Of a DNA stretch of 64,000 bases, positions 13,901 through 26,281 are shown piece by piece. Source of the DNA: Nyssa sinensis. Its lineage: Eukaryota; Streptophyta; Magnoliopsida; Cornales; Nyssaceae. Within the stretch, counting starts at the first letter, position 1. Each line of letters begins with the position of its first letter. The position numbers and the translations under genes are program-made. The stretch lies in assembly GCA_008638375.1 (NCBI GenBank), contig CM018031.1, positions 60,814,688-60,878,687 of the forward strand, read 5' to 3'. The notes under the pieces were generated by a model. That model saw nothing but the letters and a program-made list of their open reading frames with translations. It ran no database searches and was not told the DNA's origin.

Positions 13901-14913
13901 TTCCGCGATCTTTACATGCCATTAACATCAATCAAAAACATTTAAAAAATTATGTATAGAAATCAGCATTATATTATTTTCTTTTCCTTTTTATCTCTAT
14001 TTATCAAAAAATAATTTATGTCCTTTTTCAAGTGTCATACAAGTAAAGCAGCAATGTTTAGTTCAATGCAATTTATCTCAACTAATCCATACTTGAAGTT
14101 GAAACTTGATGTTCATCACCCTCGTAAAGATCATGTTCCCACCTATCGTCATCTTGCCGTTGCCTGCAAAAGATGCCTACCTTACAAACTAATTGAGGAA
14201 AGAAGAATAATGGAAGGGCAGTGCATCAAAAATATTTATCAGAATTCAGCACTAAGTGGCCATGGCTGTCCAACAAGCAAACTTTATACCCTCATAACTC
14301 AAGCCACATGAAACCATATGTCTCAAATAAATGTCACTTTTTGATCATATCTAATGTACGAATATGATAAATATATGAGATATGCATTATAGATTCACAA
14401 TACAACTATTTTTGGCATTCCTTGAAACAACAGATATCTCTAAATGAAAAAGAAAATCATATTAAATCAGGTTTCCATATCTTTTAGACAACGCTGATCT
14501 CTATTTGGGTTTTCATTCATCTTCAAACAAACCAAACCTCTCCGCAACCATATATACATACATACATACATACATATATATATATATATTGATGACCTGT
14601 GAACTTCCCCACCAACTGCAACCTTTGGTAGCGTGGCCGGGTGCCAAACCTTGGGGCACCCTGCAGACCCTCCTTACCCACACTTACTGGGTAAGTCTAT
14701 GAGGAGGTGACTCCAAGGGGTGTCATTGCTTTTGTGGAGTATTGAACCCATGACCAATGCCTTTGGAAGGCACTTACCATGTTGCTATATGGTGGCAATA
14801 TTCACTCCAAAAGGAGCCTGAGGAGCTCCAATCACTTTCATGACAAAATGAAATAATTAAAACAACCCTTTATAATTCTTCCAAACAAAATATTCATGTT
14901 CCTCTTTTAAATA

Positions 14914-14965
<52 letters not shown>

Positions 14966-16393
14966 CACACACACACCGACCGTCACACACGCAAGCATAA
15001 CTATTCTTTTTTAAAACCAAAAGAAAGTCATGTACAATGTTCAAGGTTCATTTGTCACGTGTTAGCATCCAGGAGGTGTTGGCCAAGGGTCTAAAATTAA
15101 GATTTTTATTTTTAAACTATGGAGACCTCTAAAATGTGTCAGACATTAGTCTGGGAGAGTACAAAGTGTTGTTGTTTAGCATGGACGCTGCTCCATTTTC
15201 GAAGCGTCCACAGTTCAAGGGCAACAGAATGACAGTTTACTTCTTATCACCCATACATGAGAAAATCACACCCATCACCATCTATATAAATCTAATGTTA
15301 TTTGGGTAAATATGCTAACCCTCTTAACACAAAATTGTGGTGAGCCAACAAGAATAACTCCACAGAGTGACACATGCCAACCCTACCTTGAGGGCTAATT
15401 AGAATGTTGTGCCCCATTTGTACGCTCAAACAATGAAGTACACCATTTTTCAGGGTCCACTGTTTTAATCTGTATGCAGCCGAGACAATTCTTTCCATCA
15501 ACATAATTTTTTTTTCTAAGTCCAACATAACAACCCTCTTCTCACGTCCCAATTCTCAGTTCTAATTTCTTTGGTACTCCATCATTCTTCCATCAACACT
15601 AAACTACATTACTTGACCAATAATTTCCTGTCTACACAGTCTCAAGCTCCCCATCCCTTAAAACCTTATTTCTGCGTTCTTTATCTTATAACGTGTTTAA
15701 TAGAACAATCCTGATTTTCTAATTTAGGAGCTGTCCCTGTGCTTGTGCAACATTAATGCTCAAGTTCGAGGAGGGTTTGAATAAGGGTGTAGATATTTTA
15801 GAGTCTCAAATTTGTCCCACATTGTATGGAGACATTTTTGCTGCTTCTAAATATCAAGAAATAAAAATAAAAAATAAGAGGAACTAAACTGATTGAAGGA
15901 TCATTCAATAACTCTTTCCATCTTTCATTGTCAACCTTTTTTTGAAAGACATCGGAATCAAGGTTATAGAGGTTGTGCTTTTGCTTTGCTTTTGCATTTG
16001 CACTTGCATGTGCATAAGTGCAAAAGTAAATTTAAAATTTTGATTGGAAAAACACTGAATTCGAAGAAATAAAAAAAAAAATATAAGTTCCATTTTCAAT
16101 CCAAGTAACTTCGTACTCATAAACCACCATATTCGAACGAAGAAATGAAAAGAAATATTGATGCCAAGTTCGCGTATACCTATAAAGACAATGAGAACTA
16201 AGTCTAAAACACAGTTAAAACACCAAATCAAATTATATGTAGAGAAAGAGTGTGTGTAGAGAGAGAGGGAAGAGGGAGTTAAAGGAACCTCTTGCCTGGC
16301 AATATGTCTTCGGCGACCGGAATCGTCGAATGAGTCGCCATTAAGACGCTCCTTTATGGACCTCTTCGTTCCATCCTCCCGATCAGCATACAT
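7984..16393 (-). CDS. Small SAM (sterile alpha motif) domain protein
   Basis: Six exons on the minus strand: 16393-16296, 14163-14093, 13909-13629, 11542-11471, 11357-11295 and 8028-7984 (stop TGA), giving 209 residues. The start MYADRE is the family-typical one; an upstream in-frame ATG at 16411 is less likely. Residues 1-60 hold the basic motifs KRSIKERLNG and RQRQDDDRWEHDLYE. Residues 60-85 hold the GAKDLRLKLQKKS motif, followed by VRDLREKLSGTM and a Pro/Lys-rich linker. Residues 151-209 form a SAM domain (VNSFLQPLGLEKYSIIFQAEEVD, then LKALGIPM, then GPRKKILLALESKV). SAM domains mediate protein or RNA interaction; the function of this plant family is not established to my knowledge. Introns 1 and 3 appear to be GC-AG. 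The introns are large (up to 3.3 kb) and full of transposon remnants. Confidence 0.88.
8519..8853. repeat. Pair of ~130-bp direct repeats in last intron of the SAM gene
   Basis: Segments 8519-8654 and 8730-8853 share, in order, ccaaactgg, caaggtcaattgg or its variant, attaatatgctgt, gaaaactgcatc and ctaaaataatttcag, with scattered substitutions and small indels. Confidence 0.85.
9403..9517 (-). mobile_element. Short tRNA-derived SINE with 12-bp target duplication
   Basis: The perfect 12-bp direct repeat TAATTCCCCATT at 9391-9402 and 9518-9529 brackets the element. On the minus strand it shows an A-box-like stretch (TTAGCTTGAGTGG) and a B-box-like stretch (GGGGTTCAAGTC), then an A-rich 3' end (AATAAAGAGAAAAAAAGGG). 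These are the marks of a pol III retroposon. It lies inside the last intron of the SAM-domain gene. Confidence 0.8.
10067..10467. repeat. ~200-bp tandem duplication inside SAM-gene intron, possible LINE remnant
   Basis: Copy 1 (10067-10258) and copy 2 (10269-10467) are close to 85-90% alike by eye. Both start gttgaagctacccaaggcc and both contain ggctccctaaaacttccaat. In one frame the latter reads SLKLPMEVKA, reminiscent of the zf-RVT region of plant LINE-1 reverse transcriptases. That protein resemblance is weak and short, so the LINE origin is only a suggestion. Confidence 0.75.
14590..14795 (-). mobile_element. Probable tRNA-derived SINE in intron 1 of SAM gene
   Basis: On the minus strand a tRNA-like head is visible. 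TAGCAACATGGTAAGTGCC resembles a pol III A box, and ATGGGTTCAATACTCC about 35 bases later resembles a B box. A GC-richer body follows, then a simple-sequence (AT/ACAT)n tail at 14547-14590. No clear target duplication was found, so the boundaries are approximate. Confidence 0.6.
14917..14976. repeat. (TC)n followed by (CA)n microsatellite
   Basis: About 23 TC units, then a short (AC)n run, inside intron 1 of the SAM-domain gene. Confidence 0.95.
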
Positions 16394-18107
16394 CGTATTA
16401 TTATTACACACTTAAAACGGCCGGAACACTCTCTAGCAGTTGGAAACCCTAACCCTAGACCCTCAAGCTAACTGTTTGAATTGGGTAAACCAACACTTCT
16501 AGAGAGAGAGAGAGAGAGAGAGCGAAAAACTGAAACCGGTTTAAGATTTTCCGACGACAGATTTAAGAAAGAAACAAAAGGGACTCTCTGGGTTCGGGGT
16601 TCGGGCCTTTTCACTTGGGTCGTCGAGAACTGGATCGTACTTTTCTTTTCTTTTCTTTTCTTTCTTTCCTTCTTTCTTTCTTTTTTTTTTTTTAATTTGG
16701 CGGGACGGGGAGAAAAGAAAATGCGACCCAGCCTTGCCCATTTTCAATGGAAAAAGAACAGTGTCCTGTCCTGTATTGTTCTGTGTTGTAATTTGGAGAC
16801 TATAATATGTGATCAAACATATAATTACTGTTGAGATAAAACAACTCAAGTATGCTTATTTATAGAAGACCTACACACAGAATAAGGTAGATTGTATTCA
16901 ATTCCATTCATATTTTAAAAGAGATTTCATTCATACTTTACCATTGTTATTCCCACTAAGAGATTTCATTAAACTTATTTGTATCTATTTTGTGATTTTG
17001 ACGACATTATTTACTCTATAATTTATTTAAATAAATTGGTAAAATTTTATTTGTAGGTATCCAAATAAGTCAGGTCTAGCACGACCCCTATCCTATAAAA
17101 AACATGTTCCTTAGTGTCAATGAGTCAGACCTAATAAAGAGATGAATCATGTTATACTGTATTTACCATAAAAAATAAATAGTTGAATCTCAATTCATCA
17201 GGTACTATTATGACAAACCTGTGTCCGAATCATGCACGACACGACTCATAAAAGACATGCTCTTTATTGCTATTTCTTTTCCCTAGATTAATTACCAAAT
17301 TTAGTTATCAACCAAACTATGCTTTCTTTATTTTCTTTTTGACCTTATAAATAGGACAAAAACCACCCTATCCAAGTTTATATGTAGTTAAAAAGTCATT
17401 GTGTTATAAGATCGAGGTCTTATTCAAGTAATCCAAGTGTTTACTCTTTATTTATTTTGTGTGAGTTCGATTCTCTCTTCCAAAAAAAAAAAAAAAATTC
17501 ATCATGTCCTAGATGGGGTAGTGGTTCACAAATTTGAGTTTAACATGACTACCCTAACTCAAGGTGAAGAACTACCCTCACTATGTGATAAATTTTTAGG
17601 AGATAGATAGTACTACATTACTTATAGTAAGATTACAAACACTGAATTAAAATTTTATAAATTTTTAATATCTTATAAAATTTTATTTTCTATCCAATCC
17701 GAACATATCTTATCTGATCCGACCTTTTAATCCAATTGTCCAAACCTGGCTTAAGAATATATAGTGATAGAATGAGAAGCGAAAGGATTAGTAAGCATTC
17801 GAGGATTGTCTTAGGATTTTTAGACTTAAAAATTACTATTCATAATGATTGTGGCCATTAGACAAACAGCCTTTCATGAATCATTTTGTTACTGCAGATT
17901 TGTTTTTATTGAAATACAACATTAAACAGAATAAGATATACTACATTCATTTCCAAGTGTTATATATACACAATTTACAAATCCGTAAGGAATCCGCAAC
18001 ATAAGATGAGACAGCATGAAAGTTTCTAGCGTGTACACTTCCTCTAGTTGTTCATCTCCAGGCCAACTTTTCTCATAATAGTCAAACACAAGTCATCGAT
18101 CCTTTCT
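16394..18107. other. Promoter region of SAM gene / 3' flank of UBA-PUB gene
   Basis: Both neighbours are on the minus strand, so this stretch holds the SAM-gene promoter and the downstream flank of the UBA-PUB gene. It contains a telo-box pair at 16444-16457, a short GA run at 16502-16521 and a CTTTT-rich tract near 16640-16690. No exon is supported. Confidence 0.6.
16444..16457 (+). promoter_or_regulatory. Telo-box (double) in leader/promoter of SAM gene
   Basis: AAACCCTAACCCTA lies about 50 bases upstream of the SAM-gene start codon. AAACCCTA is the known plant telo-box, enriched near transcription starts of growth-related genes. Confidence 0.6.
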
Positions 18108-21100
18108 TCACCTTGATAGAAGTCCAAAGAAGCGATTTGTTATCGCAGAGTTCAACACAGTCCCAGCTGATTTCAGTAATGCCATGTCAACTTTGTGTCC
18201 AGGAAGCAACAAAAAATCACCGCCTTCATCTATCTCAAACCCACAGAGTTCAAGAAACTCGATACCTTCTTGCAAGTTCCCAACTCTATCCTGTAAGTAA
18301 AATGCAAAATAGTGGCATTGTTACAAAGATTAGAAAGCGTATATGAACATGTGCATACCACCGTGCAATTGATCAAGTAATTAGAGGAAGGCTGTGAAAG
18401 GAAACTCTCAGTATGAGCTCACCCACACATCTAAACGGACAACTCATGTCTTGATAGCAGTTCCTGAGTAAGATGAATGCAAATGTTTAAAAATAGCTAA
18501 TTCGATGAACCAAGTAGAAGTCATGGCTCTTAGCATATGCCACCCCAACCATAGCCTTTTCTTTGCACCAGAAATGTTCAAATAATTATTGGAGTTTAAA
18601 CTGTCAATAGGATCCTTATCTATCCAAAGTACATGAGAGGAGGGTTGTGCAGCAACTTATATACCCATTCCTCAATAGGGATTGATGCATACTCCTGAAA
18701 CCAACCATCTAGAAGCACTTACAGAGTTCTACATTCCACACTAAAGGGATCTTGTACTTAAAAAGCATAACCATATGAGAGGAGAAGTTTATACAGAACA
18801 TTCACATCACTGTGTCATACACTAGGTAATGGAATTTAGTGATTTAGATGGGTAAAAGCATTAATTCTGGCTAGGCGTACAAAGTTGGAATTTTAAGCCA
18901 TATGGTATACAATCTAGTTCCTTATTATAGACCAAGCAAACTGAGGAATAGACAACTTATCAAAGGGAAGACTCAATATTGGACAGATTAGCACTCACCT
19001 TCAGAACCCTTTTAACACTGCCTAGCAGATAATCTCATCAAAGTAACTACTAGTCATATTTTTCAATCATGGTTGTCATAAGTTGGCGTGTGATATGTAT
19101 ATACACTAACTAGAGGGGGGAGTTTTTTGAGGCTAGAATAAGTTAGGGGATGTTGTAGGTAGGGATGTCAATGGGGAGGGGCACCCCCTATCCCATACCC
19201 ACCCTATTTAGGAAAAGCTCTTTCCAAAAACCGCCGCACTTGCACTAATTTTTTTTTATCTCATTTCTTTTAGTATTATAGTAGGTTTAGTATTTTAAAA
19301 TACACAACAGGGTATTTATGTAATTTCATACTATAATCATGCGGGGAGGGGGAAGCAGGGCAGGTTTAAACGTCCCTTTCCCAATGCCACCCTTAATTCT
19401 ATCATGCTTCAATCTCTTTGCTTCAAACCCGCCCCAACCCTTTTATATACTTCCAAACTCATCCCATTAGAGGCGGAGCAGATTACCAAGAAAGCCACTC
19501 CATTGCATCCCTATTGTAAAGACATGCCTTATAACTTCTTTAAAATAATAAAAAAACCTCCTTCCTCTCCATTTTCTCATCTGTTATCCTTATCAAACCC
19601 TAAAAATAAGTTGTCAGCAAAGAGTTGGCCAGGTGGTCAGATTGGTTAAACCGGTTCAAATCTAGTGGCAAGTACCAACTGGGCAAGTTGTTGTCATGTG
19701 GAAAGTTTGAAGTTCAAAGAGTGTGTTCGTGATTTTTACAGGCTTCTATCAGCAAGAAGACTATTCATCTTTATCAACATGAGCTATAGAAAAAGCACCT
19801 TACCTGAAAGGCTCGATTACCGAGTCGAATCTTCCTGAATTTTTCATCATCAGGATTCTTTACAACATTCCCGACATAAAGCAGAAGTGTTTGAAAAGCC
19901 CTCCTCATTTTGGCATCATCACCCTAGACCCATAAGAAACATGAGGTCACCAAAAGTAACAGATATAGAAATAGTACAACAATGCCACAAAATATAATAA
20001 AGCATGTTCGGTTCAAAGTCGTGGTATCAGGCATTGTCTTGGGGGCACCCAAGACTGACTTGGTCATGGCATCACAGTATCCAATGATATGCTAGATATG
20101 ACGTTCAAAAAAAATTCTTTAAAGAAACCTAAACTTTATGGGGACAAAAAAAGAAAAACAAAATGGATCCATCAAATAAACAAAATACACCACCTTTTAC
20201 GTATGACATATTTTGCAATAATAGTAGAATAATATATGTCAAATACAATCCAAAAGTACTTATCAAGAAAAAATACAATACAAAAGTACATATAAGATAC
20301 ATAATAAGGTAAAAAGATACAAATCAGTCATCTTACTTGACAGCCCTGTCATCATTAGAAGTTTCAAAGTATGTGAGAGACTTGAAGAAGTCCTAAAATC
20401 TTCATTAAAGTAGACTAGAGAGCAACTTGAAGAGGAGAAAGTGAAGGAGATTGTATGGGAAAGTGAACTACAGATAAAAAGTGTATTGTTATGGAAGAGT
20501 AGGTTTGGAAGGAAGTGCACGGGAGTACTGATCTGATCAAGTAGCTGGGGATGGGATAAACCACTTCATTTGCATATAAATGGCGAGACGATGCTATCTT
20601 AGACTGGATGGACAAGTCAACAAGCAAGATGGAATAAGATGATGCCGTGTCACTAAAAACATGTACTATTTTTTGCGGCTCTTCAATACCAAAATGACTT
20701 GGAAATACACCAGTCTCATCCACATGTCATGTATAGAGTAAGATAATAATAATCTCACTAGTCACTACCCTCTAAGAATAGGTATTTTCCATTCATTTGG
20801 TCTATTGACACATAGGCCTTTACATCTCGAAAACATTCATTCATAGATTTAAACTACCCAATTAATTTGTAACGAGCAGGCCAGATGAGCAAGGTTGATA
20901 AAAATGCTAATAACCAAAAGTTATAAGAAGGCTGTAGAGTTTGATGCAAAGCCATCCCTCTACTGACGGCACAAATCATTATATTCTTTAATGAAAAGAA
21001 GTCCTATATGAACAGAAATATTTCTTCAGATAATTTCCAATTATTTTATTATTATTTTAAAATGTATAGGACTAGTCTAGTGCATAAGGCTCCTGCCACT

Positions 21101-24100
21101 GCAGGGTCTGAGAAGGGTAGATGTACGCAGCTTTATCCCCGCAATCAGTCAGGTTGTTTCATGACTCGAACCCATAGCCTTTTGGTCACAATGGAGCAAC
21201 CTTATCATTACGCCAAGACTCACCCTCCATCATTTAAAAATATATATTACATACATACATTAAAATATATATATATATATATATATATCTATGCAGGCAC
21301 AGTTCTATACAAAATATGGCTTCCAGACCATGTGATTGTCCTGCTACTAGTTATTATGTCCTAGGACAGAGTAAGCAATGTCTTTTACCACATGGTTGCG
21401 CTTGAGAGATATTAAACAATTTCTCAAGATTTCTGTCTTCCTAACATCAGCAGGCAATGTAGCATGCTTAACAGGCACCGAGTTCTGCAATTCAAAGAGA
21501 GGGAAACATTTACAATATAACAAATCATGTTCTACTAGAATGCAACTCTGAATTAATAGATATGATTCCTAGAAATCCTTGCCTTTTTCTCCTGCTTTAA
21601 AGATGGGGCAGGGTTTACAGATGCAGGATCTTCCAAAGGACAATCGAAGCCACCCCCTTCGTTCTATCTATGAAAACAAACATACATTTTTGGAGTCATT
21701 AAGAGTTCAAATGATATACTAAGTTGGGTCCATGAATATCCAACTCAATCCAGAATTAGAAGATTCATACTGAATCGATAATAAAAGAAAAAAGAAATTA
21801 ATGGCCATATAAATGACTGGTAGAAAAAAGAATATTAAAAAGGTTCAATAATTAAATGCTTCTGAGTGCTTTCCGGTCTTGAGTATATCACAGAAAAGTT
21901 TCAAACATGGTACTGTGATAACCTTGTATGACAATAGCTTTGTATGGGAAATTTGTCTGCCATTATCACCTGTTTAAACTACAATTTAACAGTGAACAGG
22001 TGCATAGCCACAGGAAAATACATTTTGAAGAGAACCATAATTATTAATATAATTAAACACAAAGTTGGTTTTGGGACAGTTACAGAAAAATATGAGAGGT
22101 GGAAAGAGTCCAGAGAAAAACCTTATCTTGCTGTAGCTTCTGACGAATTTTATCCCTTGCTCGTTTCTCTTCCTCTTTCTCTGCTTTCTGCAAGGCTAGA
22201 AAACTGAAATAACAAAGTGCATATGAGAATTATGAGGAAAGGAAAAAGAAACAGTATAAAGAGGACACAGTACTACCACAGAAAATTATAATAACTACGC
22301 ATATGAGACAAACCGTTTTCTTTCATTGTCTTCCCCGATTGTCTTTGTCTTAAGCAGTTCCTTACCTGCTCGAATCCTCTCCTATAAGTGACAAAAGTCA
22401 AACATAGCTAATTTAAACAAGTCTAGAATTCTTGACACTCACAAAACTTAAATTTACAATACCACAGAAAATAGAAAGCCAACAAATTTAAATTTCTAAA
22501 TGAAGTACCGCTCTGGCGCTCCATAACCATAATAATCAACACCAGAAACTATTTTAACATTTTCTTAATGCACTGCAGATTGTTAGAAACAAGAAAAATG
22601 ATACTAACAATGACTGAGGACAATAACAAGAATTCCCTGTCTGCACCACAACTTTCTTAACATCAAGTTGCAGACAAACAATTTTTTTTAATCCAACCCC
22701 ACAATGTGATGAAAGGAAAAAAAAAAAAGCATTAAAGAATCCAAACAGAAGAAAGTGATAAAAGATCGAGAAAACTCCAAACTACCTTCTCCCTTGCCCT
22801 TTCCAGTTCCTTCTCTTCCTCTTCTTTCTTTCTGCCTGCTCGCTCCCTGAAATGAGCAGAAGTGGAAGGAATAACAAAGAGAAGGAACCAATCAGAAGGT
22901 ACCTTTGAGTTAAAGGTACCTGCTGTTCAATGGTTAATAAAAGGTTAAAATAATAAAAAAGAAAACTGAAATTCAATTAAATGTTAATCGTTACAAAATA
23001 GTGCAAAGGAATGTCAGAAGCAAACCTTAATTGCTGTGCTTTTAACATCACTTGTCCTGAAATATTAGAAGTTTCAGGAGACTGTATGTCGATGTTCACT
23101 ACAACCTGGGTGCTCTTGAACAAATAAAACAATTAATTCCTTTGACAGCATGTTCAAAACATTAATTTAGTTTTTCAGAGGTCATATGTTATATAAACCA
23201 ACGGCAGACTCTGGCATCTAAACGCTCCGATTTTCAAGGCAATTATATGATTTTAGAAAATCATATCATGAATTAAAGAAGAACCCATAACATATCATTA
23301 AATATACGAGGCTTTAAAATTTATAAGACAAGGTTGAAGATGTGAAGAAAAAAAAGACGACAAACCCAATCCATATATTGGCAACATTATGGTATCACTT
23401 CCCAATTAGGAATAAAAAATTTGACTCTACAATTGGGCATAAGAAGAAAAAGTTCTTGCCACCTCATCTCACAGAGGATGAGATCCACCAACAAGCCTTA
23501 CAAGATGCTAAGGTGTAACATAATTATCGAGTCCTGACAAAGCTCATAAAACATACACAACGAAAATCCTAAAACAAAAAGAGTCATTCTGCCAAGAACA
23601 AGTACCTAAAACAGCCCAAAGCAGCTGCTAGATAGATTCTCTCATGCAAAATTCTTCGACGAGAGATTTCAAGACTATAGTTATGCTCTAAACAATCTTA
23701 CTCTAAACAATCTTACTACTCGGTCAGGTCTCCCCAGGTAAAAGCTCCTAGGCCAAGATCCTGAAAAACATTTGGCACGATAAGCACTTATTAGCAACAT
23801 TTTCTGCCACCAATAACTCGTTCAGGTAAGGAAATCTTTTCTCAAAGCAAATGAAATTTCTAAAGGTGGCTGAAGAGGTAACATTTCTAATTCCTATTGC
23901 GCATCTCCAACTCTTGAGTCAGTAGATATATCGTACAACTTCAAATTCTCTTTTTGTTGAACCCATAATATCCCATTGCAAGCAATCCCATCTAATACAA
24001 TAAAAAATTTTCAGAAGAGAGACCAAAAAGGTATCATGCAACTACTACAAATTTCCACATCAAATAATAGCGCCATTTCAATCACTAGTTGCTGATTTTT

Positions 24101-25491
24101 TTAGATAAGTACAATCTTTAGTTGCTGATTATTCTCAAGTTAATAGAGGGTGTGATTCACAAGGAGAACCAATCATACCAGAAACTTTCTCCTATAACGA
24201 AATTGAAAGTTACATAAAAAAGGAGCAGTCATTCAAAGACCCACACGCAATTCAGAAAAATAAAAACAAAGAAACCATCAAGATGAAGGAATCATACCAA
24301 GGGCATCTGATCTATATCAGAGTCATTTTCATGATCAATGATCCAATTTATAGCATCTTCAATACTAGAGTTACCTGAAGGAAAGAAAATCCATATTCAC
24401 AAAAATGAAAAATAAAATAAAAAAATGAACTACATATAATTTACATTTGAAAATAGCTTGAAATTATACTTATCCAAAAAAAAAAATGGAAATTAATCCT
24501 TTGCACGAAGAAACAAATTTGAGCACACCCCTCGAAGATTTCTCATGTCCCAGAATATAAGGTGTGCATGAAGTGCAAATATCTATTCATGTTTCTCACC
24601 TTAAGGTGTTCTCCGCATAGATGAAGAACAATAGAGCCATCTTGCTAAGAATGCTTATTAAATGAAAAATGTCATTTTTCATTTAATTCGTGTAACCAAC
24701 ATTCAGTTTATTGTATTTAGCACAGGAGGGTTTTAAAATCCTTCCAAAATTTCACATACAGTTTCTATAATTACCATCAGGTGCTTTTGGAAACTTCAGC
24801 AAGTAATATGTTGTCATTTGACCCCTTCAAAAAAGTGTATTGGAAAGGATGCAGAAAGTGTTTCATTTTTTCAACTTGTAGACTGAAAACCCTTCACCTT
24901 CTGAAGTTAACCTATTTCACTTCCTTGCAAACACTCCAGTAAAGGCAAAGGACTGTGACTCTCCACTACCAAACTCGCTAGTGGACCCTACACCCAACCC
25001 AAGTCTCCACCACCTTTAGCACAAGTCAAGCCATAACCCATCAAACCTTTAAAATGAGATAGAAGAACAAACCATAACTCTAAACCACTGGGCAATTCAG
25101 TAAGACATTGTTAACTATTTCCTCTACATTCTTGCACATAAAGCATCAATTAAGGAGCATCTTTCTTTGACTCACCAAATTATAGACGGTTAATATCTTC
25201 CCCAATGTCATTCACACACGCACAAAGAGACTCCTTTATCTCTCCTTTGGTGCTTGTGGAGGGAGAGAAACAAGAGTTTTTTTTTGCCCCCCGGGGGGGG
25301 GGGGAGAACGTCTCTTTTCTAGAATTAAGGACAATTTCTTGAAGTTTTTTATTTTTGGGTCAAAGGGGTTACCCTATGTATGTAGTTTCCTTTGTTAATT
25401 TTTGGGGAATTACAGCTTTAATTTTTGTGCCGGTTTCCCTTTGTATATATGGTTTTGCCCCTCTCGAGCAATTTTTATACAAATTACACTT

Positions 25492-25549
<58 letters not shown>

Positions 25550-26281
25550 CTAGGAGGAAAGGAAAAACCTCTAGAACTTTGCCTAAATAAGATTGATCAA
25601 TTACCATGCTCTCTGCTTGTATTTCACATGTCAGATAGACCTTTAAATCCTAATCCGCCTAGTCAATCATTCAGCCAAGAGACACCTATTAAGCTGTGTT
25701 AAGATTTGAAATTTTGAATACTTAACCTCCATGGTTGATCGTCTAACTTCAGCTGATTTTGATCATAAAATAAGGCTCGGGTTCTTACGAGGTAAATTCA
25801 AGAGTTTCTAGCGAAAGAACTGGCAATCCAGAGCCCTTGACCAGTGGTATAAATAAGACTGTGTCAAGCGCCCATGTCTAAACCCAAAGATCTTTGACAT
25901 GTTAGACTTGAAATTTGGGTTCAGTGATTTGCATTTGACACATAATAGCATCAAATTCACATCAGACACCAACATTGGCAAGTTAACAAAAGGCACCACT
26001 AAAGTTAGTGTTTCAAATGTAACTAAGCCTTGTTCATCCACTTTAATTACCATAACAGCAATCACATCTTTAGAGAAGCGTAACAGATAAAAGGCTGTTA
26101 TAACAACTACACCGTCAAAACAATTTATATGGTATCATAAAAAATATCATTTGGAATATATAAATTAGTTCAATATGTAAAACAAACCAGAATAATGAAG
26201 CGCCCTTGTTGATCGAGCCAATGGAAATCCCATTGCCTCTAGTTCGTCGAGTAATCTCTTATTTACTTTCAGATCCGCCAT
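18108..26281 (-). CDS. UBA + PUB domain protein (UBXN1/At1g04850-like)
   Basis: Ten exons: 26281-26188, 24374-24298, 23105-23026, 22846-22786, 22381-22314, 22203-22122, 21663-21583, 21484-21389, 19923-19804 and 18290-18108 (stop TGA), about 313 residues. Residues 1-45 form a UBA domain ([22 protein letters not shown] motif, [13 protein letters not shown]), expected to bind ubiquitin. Residues ~75-155 are a highly charged K/E/R coiled coil. Residues ~195-300 form a PUB domain ([46 protein letters not shown]); PUB domains typically dock on the p97/CDC48 C terminus. The role inferred is an adaptor linking ubiquitylated clients to CDC48. Exon 7 is odd: the family-like frame ERR..LRL breaks before PLEDPAS, and only the downstream acceptor of a tandem ATAGATAG keeps an open frame. 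The donor of that exon is GC. Confidence 0.88.
19597..19604 (+). other. AAACCCTA occurrence inside an intron (background)
   Basis: An isolated telo-box-like octamer within the last intron of the UBA-PUB gene. It is recorded only as a background case; position suggests no function. Confidence 0.3.
21071..21228 (-). mobile_element. Au-type SINE in intron of UBA-PUB gene
   Basis: The minus strand has the order expected of the angiosperm Au SINE: a tRNA-like head (TTGGCGTAATGATAAGG, then TGTGACC), the B box GGGTTCGAGTCATG, the segment AAGCTGCGTACATC, then CAGACCCTGCAGTGGCAGGAG and a GCC-TTATGCACTAG end. The match to the family layout is recalled, not aligned. An AT microsatellite follows at 21256-21288. 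Confidence 0.85.
25287..25304. repeat. C6-G12 homopolymer junction
   Basis: A run of six C followed directly by twelve G, preceded by nine T, in intron 1 of the UBA-PUB gene. It is either a real low-complexity tract or an assembly artefact. Confidence 0.8.
25495..25546. repeat. (GA)n microsatellite
   Basis: About 26 GA units within intron 1 of the UBA-PUB gene. Confidence 0.97.

Noticed and set aside
16391..16411. Longer N terminus of the SAM protein starting at 16411
   Set aside because: Family members start at MYxDR; the extra CNNNT is probably leader sequence.
17390..17494. B-box-like GAGTTCGATTCTC followed by a poly-A run
   Set aside because: No A box or target duplication was found; a SINE is possible but not supported.
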